From Geojedonia litorea (GTDB lineage Bacteria; Bacteroidota; Bacteroidia; Flavobacteriales; Flavobacteriaceae), in contig NZ_JBHSGP010000004.1 of assembly GCF_042654525.1 (NCBI RefSeq), forward strand, positions 1 through 64,000: a stretch of 64,000 nucleotides of DNA. The letters run 5' to 3'. A program made the position numbers and the translations under genes. Under the pieces are notes generated by a model. It made no database searches and had not been told where the DNA came from. It saw only the letters and a program-made list of their open reading frames with translations. Below are positions 34,878 through 41,725 of the stretch, piece by piece (within the stretch, counting starts at the first letter, position 1; the number at the start of each line of letters is the position of its first letter).

Positions 34878-36653
34878 ATGAATCTTCAAAACACCTTATC
34901 AAGTCAAGTTATACAAGCGGTAAAAACACTTTATAATGCAGACATAGATCGCGTTGAATTTCAAGCCACACGTAAAGAGTTTGCCGGTGATATAACGCTT
35001 GTAGTGTTTTCGTTGCTAAAAGTTGTGAAGGGTAATCCGGTTCAAATAGGTGAGCAAATTGGGCAGTATCTAGTTGATCATGTTGATGATGTTAAAGCCT
35101 TTAATGTGGTAAAAGGCTTTTTGAATATTGAAATATCAGATGCCTATTACTTTAAGGTTTTTAATGCCATGAAATCTGATACTACCTATGGATTTGTAAC
35201 GCCTAACCCAGAAGATAAAGCGGTCATGGTGGAATATTCGTCGCCTAACACCAATAAACCTTTGCATTTAGGTCATATCAGAAATAATTTGTTGGGTTAT
35301 AGTGTTGCCGAAATTTTAAAAGCTTCGGGCAAAAAAGTTTATAAAACCCAGATTATTAACGATAGGGGTATACATATCTGTAAAAGTATGTTGGCTTGGA
35401 AACGTTTTGGAAATGGTGAAACTCCTGAAAGCACAGGATTGAAAGGCGATAAACTGGTTGGTAATTATTATGTGAAGTTCGATCAGGAATATAAAAAGGA
35501 AATACAGCAGTTAGTTGCTAAAGGGATAAATGAAGAAGAGGCTAAGAAGCAAGCGCCTATTTTAATCGAGGCCCAAAATATGCTCCTAAAATGGGAAGCA
35601 GGCGATAAAGAAGTGGTAGAGCTTTGGAAGTCAATGAACGCTTGGGTGTATGAAGGCTTTAATAAGACCTATGAAAATTTAGGTGTCGATTTTGATGTGT
35701 TGTATTACGAAAGCGATACCTATTTATTGGGGAAGGAATTTGTGGCCGAAGGTTTAAAGTCGGGCGTGTTCTTTAAAAAAGATGATGGTTCGGTGTGGTG
35801 CGATCTTACCAGCGATGGTCTTGATGAAAAGATAGTACAGCGATCAGACGGTACTGCTGTTTATATGACCCAGGATATTGGTACTGCCATTCAGCGTATC
35901 AAGGATTATCCAGATGTTGGAGGTATGGTTTACACCGTTGGAAATGAGCAGGATTACCATTTTAAGGTTTTGTTTTTGATCTTAAAGAAATTAGGCTTCG
36001 AATGGGCCAAGAACCTCTATCATTTAAGCTATGGGATGGTCGATTTGCCAAGCGGAAAAATGAAGAGTCGAGAAGGTACCGTTGTTGATGCTGATGACCT
36101 TATTGTTGAAATGACAAGTACAGCTCAAGAGATTTCTGAAGAATTGGGCAAGTTGGACGGTTATACCGAAGACGAAAAACAAGAGCTTTACAAAACCATA
36201 GGTCTTGGAGCCCTAAAATATTACATTTTAAAGGTTGATCCGCGCAAACGTATTTTATTCGACCCTAAAGAGTCCATCGATTTTCAGGGTAACACGGGAC
36301 CGTTTATTCAATATACCTACGCAAGGATACAATCCATTCTTCGTAAGGCCGATGTTGACCTCAATACAACCGTTGCCTTGGCATTACATGAAAAGGAAAA
36401 GGAATTACTAAAACAGATCCAGTTATTTCCTGAAGTCATCCAAAATGCGGCCGAAAGCCATAGTCCAGCATTGATTGCTAATTATACTTATGATTTGGTA
36501 AAAGAGTTCAATTCGTTTTACCAAAATGTATCCATTCTTGGTGCTGATACCGACGCCGAAAAAGTGTTTAGAGTACAGTTATCCAATGCCGTTGCAACGA
36601 TTATTAAAAATGCGTTTAGCCTCTTGGGAATTCAAGTTCCTGAACGGATGTAA
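34878..36653 (+). CDS. argS: Arginine--tRNA ligase
   Basis: A 591-residue class I synthetase. N-terminal additional domain (DITLVVFSLLKVVKGNP), the HIGH signature as HLGHIRNNLLGY, KMSK-like GKMKSREGTVVD, FIQYTYARIQSI in the anticodon-binding region and the usual LLGIQVPERM end. Essential and single-copy in most genomes. Its stop codon marks the left edge of the accessory island. Confidence 0.97.
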   Translation: MNLQNTLSSQVIQAVKTLYNADIDRVEFQATRKEFAGDITLVVFSLLKVVKGNPVQIGEQIGQYLVDHVDDVKAFNVVKGFLNIEISDAYYFKVFNAMKSDTTYGFVTPNPEDKAVMVEYSSPNTNKPLHLGHIRNNLLGYSVAEILKASGKKVYKTQIINDRGIHICKSMLAWKRFGNGETPESTGLKGDKLVGNYYVKFDQEYKKEIQQLVAKGINEEEAKKQAPILIEAQNMLLKWEAGDKEVVELWKSMNAWVYEGFNKTYENLGVDFDVLYYESDTYLLGKEFVAEGLKSGVFFKKDDGSVWCDLTSDGLDEKIVQRSDGTAVYMTQDIGTAIQRIKDYPDVGGMVYTVGNEQDYHFKVLFLILKKLGFEWAKNLYHLSYGMVDLPSGKMKSREGTVVDADDLIVEMTSTAQEISEELGKLDGYTEDEKQELYKTIGLGALKYYILKVDPRKRILFDPKESIDFQGNTGPFIQYTYARIQSILRKADVDLNTTVALALHEKEKELLKQIQLFPEVIQNAAESHSPALIANYTYDLVKEFNSFYQNVSILGADTDAEKVFRVQLSNAVATIIKNAFSLLGIQVPERM

Positions 36654-36675
36654 GCTGTTTTTATAGTTAGTTTAA

Positions 36676-36740
36676 ACGAAAATCCAGGAGGATTTTTGGA
36701 AGTAGGTAAGAATTAACAGTAAATTTTATACGGTGCTGAC
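36676..36740 (-). repeat. Intergenic attC-like repeat A (partial)
   Basis: Contains the internal hairpin AAAATCC-AGGA-GGATTTT (36679-36696), then GGAAGTAGGTAAGAA and the right end TATACGGTGCTGAC, matching elements B and D. The left AAC end is missing and the element runs up to argS. It lies 18 bp beyond the stop of the membrane-protein gene, as the other elements do. Confidence 0.7.
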
Positions 36741-36758
36741 AATCGTTATTTATTTGTT

Positions 36759-37184
36759 TTAGATTAAGTTGTTTATAAATAGTAAGGTGTATATAACAGC
36801 AAAAAAACCGAATAAAAAATTCATTCCGTAGCTGCCAATTTTGAAAATAGTTTTTTGAGGTATTTGATACATTGGATAATAAGCAAACTGTGTGGCTACT
36901 TTTCCAATCCAGTATGCTCCGATAAGTCCAGTGAGAGCTAAAGCGAGATTTGTTCCATTTTTTAAATCCGACGGTATTAGTATGGCAATAAGGCCAAATG
37001 AAAAATTTAATCCTTGAATATATCTGCCGTAAGTTTTAGTTATTTCCTGATTTAGTGGCTTGAGTTGTTTTACATCGTTGTACCAATCAAAGACTTTGTG
37101 CCTAATGTATGGATAAATAAGTGCTGTAAAAATTTGTCCGATTCCTCCTGCGATTATTACCCAATTAGGAATATTTATTTTCAT
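36759..37184 (-). CDS. Four-helix membrane protein of unknown family
   Basis: A 141-residue integral membrane protein with four predicted helices (WVIIAGGIGQIFTALIYPYI; LNFSFGLIAILIP; LALALTGLIGAYWIGKV; YGMNFLFGFFAVIYTLLFI). Not assigned to a family I know. The reading frame extends to 37238, but the upstream portion lies inside repeat B, so the ATG at 37184 is chosen, 14 bp from the repeat. It sits between repeats A and B and looks like a one-gene cassette. Confidence 0.65.
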   Translation of the reverse strand: MKINIPNWVIIAGGIGQIFTALIYPYIRHKVFDWYNDVKQLKPLNQEITKTYGRYIQGLNFSFGLIAILIPSDLKNGTNLALALTGLIGAYWIGKVATQFAYYPMYQIPQKTIFKIGSYGMNFLFGFFAVIYTLLFINNLI

Positions 37185-37197
37185 TTTATTATGTTTT

Positions 37198-37326
37198 GTA
37201 ACGTGATTGTGAATGGTTTCGTTGCATGTTTTAAGCACCTAATTTAGCAAATACAAACCAAATAGAAAATCCTTGCAGATTTTTGGAAGTGGGTGAGAAC
37301 AAGCAACTACTCATAGCCATTGTTGG
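37198..37326 (-). repeat. Intergenic attC-like repeat B
   Basis: 129 bp from GTAACGTGATTGTGAATGG to CATTGTTGG. It shares with D the segments TTTCGTTGC, TTTAAGCAC, TTAGCAAATA and GGAAGTGGG. The inner hairpin is AAAATC/GATTTT (37266-37283). It lies 7 bp from the esterase stop and 14 bp from the membrane-protein start. Confidence 0.8.
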
Positions 37327-37332
37327 AGTCGG

Positions 37333-38169
37333 TTAGTTTTTCTCTTTGTTAAATATTTTTTCAAACGCACTATATACTGCTAAATGTAGTGCATCTCCGT
37401 GATTTTGCTTTTCAAAAAACTCAAAATAAAGATTCGTATTTTCTTTTTTGACTAAGTTTAATTTAACGTATAATTCTTCGGCAGTTCTTTCCATTATTTT
37501 ACCTTCTTTTCCAACTGCTATGTAAATTGATTTTTTAGATGAGTAAGGTTTTGGTGTATATTTAAGTAATGATTCGTCATCCCACCATAAACTTGGACTT
37601 ACAATAATATAATTGTCAAATGAATCAGGTTTTTTAAATAAAATTTCAGTAGCTAAAAGCCCCCCAAGCGATTGTCCAATCAAAGTTTTAATTGAATTCG
37701 TTTTGTATTTTTTATCAATAAATGGTTGCAGTTCTTTTATTATAAAGTTGATGAAGTTCTCTGATTTTCCAGTAGTTGGAAAGTCCATTTTATCTTTGTT
37801 GTTATTTGTTGGAAAAGTAAAGTCTCTTTTTCTATCAACATTAGAAATCCCAACAACAATAGACTCTGGAAGCATATTAATCCAAGAGAACGAGCTAAAT
37901 TGTACAAGTCCAGAAATGTGAATAAAATCTTCATCCATAGAGCCATCTAGTAAATAAATAACAGGGTAGTTTTTTAATGAATCTTCAGAATGGCCGTTTG
38001 GTAAATAAATGTTCAAGACCCGTTTTTCATTAAGGATATTTGATTGAAATTCTATGCTTTCTCCAATTGAAAGTTGAGTGGTTTTAATTGTGTCGTTTTC
38101 ATTTTGAGCAAGAATTAGATTGCAAAAAACGAGACTGACTAATGTGAAAAATAGTTTTCTAATTTTCAT
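37333..38169 (-). CDS. Exported alpha/beta-hydrolase, putative esterase
   Basis: A 278-residue protein with signal peptide ending CNLILAQ. Esterase-D-like core: LNIYLPNGHSEDSLKNYPVI, YLLDGSMDED, nucleophile elbow GQSLGGLLA (GxSxG) and a late His in NHGDALHLAVYSAF. This resembles periplasmic siderophore esterases (IroE type) or feruloyl-esterase-like enzymes; the substrate is unknown. It is bounded by attC-like repeats B and C with only 7 and 13 bp of spare sequence, consistent with a mobile cassette. Confidence 0.8.
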   Translation of the reverse strand: MKIRKLFFTLVSLVFCNLILAQNENDTIKTTQLSIGESIEFQSNILNEKRVLNIYLPNGHSEDSLKNYPVIYLLDGSMDEDFIHISGLVQFSSFSWINMLPESIVVGISNVDRKRDFTFPTNNNKDKMDFPTTGKSENFINFIIKELQPFIDKKYKTNSIKTLIGQSLGGLLATEILFKKPDSFDNYIIVSPSLWWDDESLLKYTPKPYSSKKSIYIAVGKEGKIMERTAEELYVKLNLVKKENTNLYFEFFEKQNHGDALHLAVYSAFEKIFNKEKN

Positions 38170-38182
38170 TTATATTGTTTTT

Positions 38183-38309
38183 CTAACGGTTTTGTGTATG
38201 AAAAGTAGTGGGTTTTTAAGTACTAACTTTTCGAAAAGAAAGATACTTAATTAAAGACAAAAACGCTTCGGGTTAGCACCTAAACCGCTATTTTTTATAT
38301 ACGTTGTTA
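38183..38309 (-). repeat. Intergenic attC-like repeat C
   Basis: 127 bp. The outer arms CTAACGGTTTTGTGTATGAA and TTTTTATATACGTTGTTA can form an 11-bp stem (two G-T pairs) behind a 6/3-nt internal loop. A perfect palindrome CTTTTCGAAAAG (38227-38238) lies inside. It lies 13 bp from the esterase start and 18 bp from the next gene's stop. Confidence 0.8.
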
Positions 38310-38327
38310 TTTGCTGGCTTTTTTTAT

Positions 38328-38993
38328 TCAACCATTTTCCTTTTCAAATTCTTCTATTTCTCTGTAGAATTCAATTGCTTTTTCAACGGATTTTCCTCCC
38401 GAACCTGATATTAAATTTCTAAACCATTTTTTATTTAAGTTTTCGGGTTTGTGATTTTTATACAACCAAAAGGAAAAGTAAATAAACCCACTTGTTAGGA
38501 TTGTCTGAAAGATAATATAAGGCAATCCCACGTTTTGTGGAAACCAATTGTCACTCAAATAAAATGTTGTAAAAAAGGGAAATTGTAAACACATAATTTT
38601 GGCGTGGTCAATTATGGAAAGTTGAAGTCTTGACAATTGTTTCTGAATTTCCATTATGCTACCATCGTAATTTATATTTTTTGTCCAAACAAGATGTTTA
38701 ATATAGTCTGCAAACCCTTTTATATTTATCAAGGCAATTGCTGAAACTGAAACAATAAAATAATTACTTGCCGAAGAATAATTTGAAATAGCATAAAATA
38801 AGGCGTAGCCCAATATGAGAAGATAAAATACAAAAGCTACTATTCCTGCCGTTTTTAATTTAACCAAGCTGTTTAAAGTAGATTCTGCCTTTCTGCCAAT
38901 AGTCTCTTTTAAAAGTAATTTATTAATTGTCAATGTTTTTTCTATTTTGACATTTTGCTCTTTCCAAATATTTATAAGTTCTATATTTTCCAT
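38328..38993 (-). CDS. Membrane protein partnered with ECF sigma factor
   Basis: A 221-residue protein with an N-terminal cytoplasmic helix (MENIELINIWKEQNVKIEKT) and at least four transmembrane segments. Proteins of this shape commonly follow an ECF sigma factor in Bacteroidota and are presumed to regulate it, but no recognised anti-sigma domain is visible, so that role is inferred. It starts 1 bp after the sigma gene stop and ends 18 bp before repeat C. Confidence 0.65.
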   Translation of the reverse strand: MENIELINIWKEQNVKIEKTLTINKLLLKETIGRKAESTLNSLVKLKTAGIVAFVFYLLILGYALFYAISNYSSASNYFIVSVSAIALINIKGFADYIKHLVWTKNINYDGSIMEIQKQLSRLQLSIIDHAKIMCLQFPFFTTFYLSDNWFPQNVGLPYIIFQTILTSGFIYFSFWLYKNHKPENLNKKWFRNLISGSGGKSVEKAIEFYREIEEFEKENG

Positions 38994-38994
38994 T

Positions 38995-39507
38995 TTATTG
39001 AATTTTAGGTTGATTGAATTCCTTTATTATTATTCTTTTAATTCTGCCAATTTTTGTTGCAACATTAGTTTCTGTAATTCCGATGATTTCTGAAATTTCC
39101 TTGTAACTTTTTTCTTCGAGGTATAGCAACATTAGGGCCTTGTTCAAATCATTTAATTCTGAAATTATATGATTCAATATTCCCAAGTTGGTTTCTTTTT
39201 CATCGGATATTTCTTTGTCGGAAAAATCGAAAATGTCTGTTGTAATCGGGTTTGAAATCCGTTTTCTACTGTTCTCTTTCCTGTAAAATGAAATAGCCAC
39301 ATTCAATGAAATTCGATATATCCAAGTTGAAATTTTAAATTTTTCATTGTAATTATCAAATGATTTCCACAGCTGCAAAATAATTTCTTGAACGAGGTCT
39401 TTCCTGTCTTCAATGTTCCGACAATATGAGTTTGCGACTTTAAATAGAATACCTTTATTGTACTCAACAATAACGAGAAAATTTGCTGCTCTATCTTTGT
39501 TCATCAT
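38995..39507 (-). CDS. ECF RNA polymerase sigma factor
   Basis: A 170-residue sigma-70 family protein. Region 2 is visible in NSYCRNIEDRKDLVQEIILQ, LWKSF and STWIYRISLNVAISFYRKEN; region 4 in LLYLEEKSYKEISEIIGITE followed by TNVATKIGRIKRI. It is tightly coupled to a downstream membrane protein and overlaps the upstream lipoprotein frame by 17 bp (two adjacent ATGs at 39507 and 39504). It is the only regulator among the genes of the repeat-bounded island. Confidence 0.88.
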   Translation of the reverse strand: MMNKDRAANFLVIVEYNKGILFKVANSYCRNIEDRKDLVQEIILQLWKSFDNYNEKFKISTWIYRISLNVAISFYRKENSRKRISNPITTDIFDFSDKEISDEKETNLGILNHIISELNDLNKALMLLYLEEKSYKEISEIIGITETNVATKIGRIKRIIIKEFNQPKIQ

Positions 39508-39682
39508 TCGGTTTGTGCATTTGAGAACCTAATTTTAATGCATAGGTTGTGCTTTCTGTTTTTATTGGTGTTTTTGGTTTTTCACTATAATAATTTCTGG
39601 TTGTCGAAATGCTACAACCTGTTGTGAGTATTGTAAATAGTGTAACAACAACAATAATTAATCTGATGTTTTTGTATTCCAT
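39491..39682 (-). CDS. Small lipoprotein of unknown function
   Basis: A 63-residue frame with a typical lipoprotein signal (LIIVVVTLFTILTTGC) and a short hydrophilic tail. No family recognised. Its 3' end overlaps the sigma factor start by 17 bp, suggesting coupling. The good signal peptide argues that it is real; the short mature part (about 40 residues) is a caution. Confidence 0.55.
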   Translation of the reverse strand: MEYKNIRLIIVVVTLFTILTTGCSISTTRNYYSEKPKTPIKTESTTYALKLGSQMHKPNDEQR

Positions 39683-39831
39683 TTTAGTTCGATTTTATTA
39701 AGAAGTATTCGTATTTTCTTAATTATTCGCACAATGGTTCTCAAAATCACATTTTTTGAAGAAAATTTTTTCAGTCAAGTTCAGAAAAGAAGTTTGATGT
39801 TATTCCTGAAGTTTTTTCTTCCACTTACACA

Positions 39832-39994
39832 TAACGTTTTTGTATATGAGCTGTGGCGTGTTTTAGCACGAACCTCTCCAAATAAAAACTGGCTTTGGGA
39901 AATCCGCAGGATTTTCCGACGTAACCGAAAGATAGCAAATTGCAATGAATTCCGATTAGGAATTCAGTCTCAATGAGCTATATACGCTGTTAGC
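39832..39994 (-). repeat. Intergenic attC-like repeat E
   Basis: 163 bp. Outer arms TAACGTTTTTGTATATGAGC and AGCTATATACGCTGTTAGC: GTATAT-G-AGCT pairs with AGCTATATAC leaving one bulged G. Inner hairpins: CGTG-TTTTAG-CACG, GGAAATCC/GGATTTTCC, and a perfect GAATTCC-GATTA-GGAATTC (39947-39965). It lies 11 bp from the GNAT stop. About 148 bp of AT-rich sequence without a gene separates it from the lipoprotein. Confidence 0.8.
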
Positions 39995-40005
39995 AAAAGT
40001 GATTT

Positions 40006-40392
40006 TTATTTTTTCATTGTAATAGTATTCACCTTATTAAATCCAAACTTTTTGTAAAATTCCTCTAACTCGGGTTTTGTGTTTAGAAATATCTCGTCAA
40101 TTCCTGCTAGCTGTTCTAATAGCTTTTCAACAATAATTTTTCCAAGTCCTCTTTTCTGATTATCACTACTGACTATTATATCATCAACTAAAGCTCTATA
40201 AATTCCGTCCGATATTGCTCTTCCAAAACCAATTAATTCTGAGTTTTCTCGAATTGTTACGAACACAGTTAAGTTCTCTAGCATTTTTTTAATGTCCGTA
40301 TTTTTTCTTTTTGAAGCCCATGTCGTTTGAGAAAAGAGCTTTTTTAATTCCTTTTCTGAGGGTAAATCCGTTGTGTTGGTTTCAAATTCCAC
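40006..40392 (-). CDS. GNAT family N-acetyltransferase
   Basis: A 128-residue GNAT-fold protein: VFVTIRENSELIGFGRAISD in strands 2-3, ALVDDIIVSSDNQKRGLGKI with the acetyl-CoA loop (QKRGLG), and EFYKKFGFNKV at the end. Substrate unknown. The start is a GTG at 40392; the frame is open a little further into repeat D without an ATG. Short GNAT genes are typical cargo of cassette arrays, and this one is packed between repeats E and D. Confidence 0.8.
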   Translation of the reverse strand: MEFETNTTDLPSEKELKKLFSQTTWASKRKNTDIKKMLENLTVFVTIRENSELIGFGRAISDGIYRALVDDIIVSSDNQKRGLGKIIVEKLLEQLAGIDEIFLNTKPELEEFYKKFGFNKVNTITMKK

Positions 40393-40410
40393 AGTTGGGT
40401 AGGCATTTTT

Positions 40411-40540
40411 GCTAACGTGTTTGTGTATGATTTCGTTGCGTGTTTAAGCACTAAAGTTAGCAAATAAATCACAGATAGAAAGTCCGCTAGGACTTTCGTA
40501 AGTAGGCTATGACTAGCAATGAATTATGCACGGTGTTGGC
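40411..40540 (-). repeat. Intergenic attC-like repeat D
   Basis: 130 bp from GCTAACGTGTTTGTGTATGA to ATTATGCACGGTGTTGGC. The inner hairpin GAAAGTCC-GCTA-GGACTTTC (40478-40497) is perfect. The outer GTGTATGATTTC pairs with GAATTATGCAC with wobble pairs and a bulge. It is the best-preserved copy, 18 bp from the GNAT start. Confidence 0.85.
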
Positions 40541-40606
40541 TGTAGTTTTTTCTTGATTATACATGTTTAAAATTAAGTTAAATAAACAAGGATTATTTAA
40601 ATATTA

Positions 40607-40620
40607 TTGTATATTTACAA
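40607..40620 (+). promoter_or_regulatory. Possible operator of the toxin-antitoxin operon
   Basis: Inverted repeat TTGTA-TATT-TACAA, 24 bp before the antitoxin ATG and overlapping a weak -7-like TATATTTA. Its position suits antitoxin autoregulation; this is inference. Confidence 0.35.
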
Positions 40621-40644
40621 TTAAATAGACGTAAAAATACAATT

Positions 40645-41148
40645 ATGGCCGTAAGAGAAAGATCGACAAATCCGTCAAAGAAAGAATCTAATGTTAGAGT
40701 TAGAGTAGCAAAAAAAGGTAAGAATCCTGTAAGGCATTCAAAGTTTTCTCCATCATGGGTTGTTATTCATTCTAAAGACACTCCTGGTTTTAAGCTTGAA
40801 TTAATTGACCGAATTAGGGAAGGTGTAAAGAAATCTGATTGGAAACAATTGATTCAATATACTGATTCTACCGAAAAAGAATTTGAACATATTCTTCCAG
40901 CCTCCATAAGTAGTATGCAAAAGAAAGCCGTTTATAGCAAAGAAACTTCAGAGCGTATTTACGAATTGGCAAAACTCTTTGGCTTGGGATATGAAGTTTT
41001 TGATACTAAAGATGATTTTAAAAGATGGTTAAGAACACCATCAAAAGCTCTTGGAAATAAAATGCCATTTGAGCTATTGGATAGTAGTTTTGGATTTGAA
41101 TTAGTAGAGAATGAAATAATTAGAATTCAATATAATGTTTACAGTTAA
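40645..41148 (+). CDS. Xre/MbcA/ParS-type antitoxin
   Basis: A 167-residue protein. A basic N-terminal stretch (about residues 1-45, rich in K and R) precedes a helical domain (FKLELIDRIREGVKKSDWKQ, HILPASISSMQKKA) and a DUF2384-like toxin-binding domain (SERIYELAKLFGLGYEVFDT, FKRWLRTPSKALGNKMPFEL). It neutralises the RES toxin whose start codon overlaps its stop (TAATG). Autorepression through DNA binding is known for the family. Confidence 0.85.
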   Translation: MAVRERSTNPSKKESNVRVRVAKKGKNPVRHSKFSPSWVVIHSKDTPGFKLELIDRIREGVKKSDWKQLIQYTDSTEKEFEHILPASISSMQKKAVYSKETSERIYELAKLFGLGYEVFDTKDDFKRWLRTPSKALGNKMPFELLDSSFGFELVENEIIRIQYNVYS

Positions 41149-41618
41149 TGGTTGTTTACAGAGTTGCGAATGTTAGGTATAAAGATTCGACCTTATCAGG
41201 AATTGGTGCTGAAAAGGTTGGTGGCAGATGGAATTCTATTGGAACACGAGCTGTCTATTGTTCCGAGAATATTTCACTGGCTTTATTGGAATATTATGTT
41301 CATTCTGATGATATATCCACTTTGCCAAAAAAGATTTTAATAGCAAAAATTGAATTTCCTGATGATTTAATTATTGAGGAACCAGAGGAAATACCAGATT
41401 CATGGAAGGAATATCCTTATACTGCTGAAACTACAAAGGTTTTTACTGAATTTGCTAAAGACAGGAATAATTTTGCTCTTAAGGTTCCATCGACAATTAT
41501 TGGACTCGAGTCTAATATTATTTTAAACCCACTATATAAAGATTTTGGAAAAGTAGAAATAATTGAATTCTTTGAATTACCTATAGACGAAAGACTTAAA
41601 AAGAAAACACGAGAGTGA
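41148..41618 (+). CDS. RES-domain toxin
   Basis: A 156-residue RES-domain protein: VVYRVANVRYKDSTLSGIGA, GGRWNSIGTRAVYCSENISL and ALLEYYVH contain the conserved R, E and S positions for which the domain is named. Characterised RES toxins degrade NAD+ and arrest growth. It is translated with the antitoxin (1-bp overlap). The only plus-strand operon in the island, it lies between inverted copies of the repeat end. Confidence 0.9.
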   Translation: MVVYRVANVRYKDSTLSGIGAEKVGGRWNSIGTRAVYCSENISLALLEYYVHSDDISTLPKKILIAKIEFPDDLIIEEPEEIPDSWKEYPYTAETTKVFTEFAKDRNNFALKVPSTIIGLESNIILNPLYKDFGKVEIIEFFELPIDERLKKKTRE

Positions 41619-41642
41619 TTCTAAATATTGAATGTTCAAATT

Positions 41643-41660
41643 ACAGCCAACTCGTTATAT
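41643..41660 (+). repeat. Repeat end F (truncated, inverted)
   Basis: ACAGCCAACTCGTTATAT is the reverse complement of a repeat right end (TATATAACGAGTTGGCTGT; compare element D, CGGTGTTGGCTGTAG). Only the terminus is present. It marks the right edge of the island, 25 bp after the RES stop. Confidence 0.6.
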
Positions 41661-41725
41661 AAAAATAAATATACTCAATATCCCCATTCATTTTGGGTAA
41701 ACATCAATTTTTTACTTTCAAAAAA

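Noticed and set aside
39734..39976. An 80-codon plus-strand frame
   Set aside because: It runs through repeat E, and its protein (with ELWRVLARTS) is a translation of the hairpin element. No recognised domain; treated as spurious.
36654..41700. Island as an insertion sequence or transposon
   Set aside because: No transposase, no terminal inverted repeats framing the whole region and no target-site duplication were found; the internal repeats separate genes instead.
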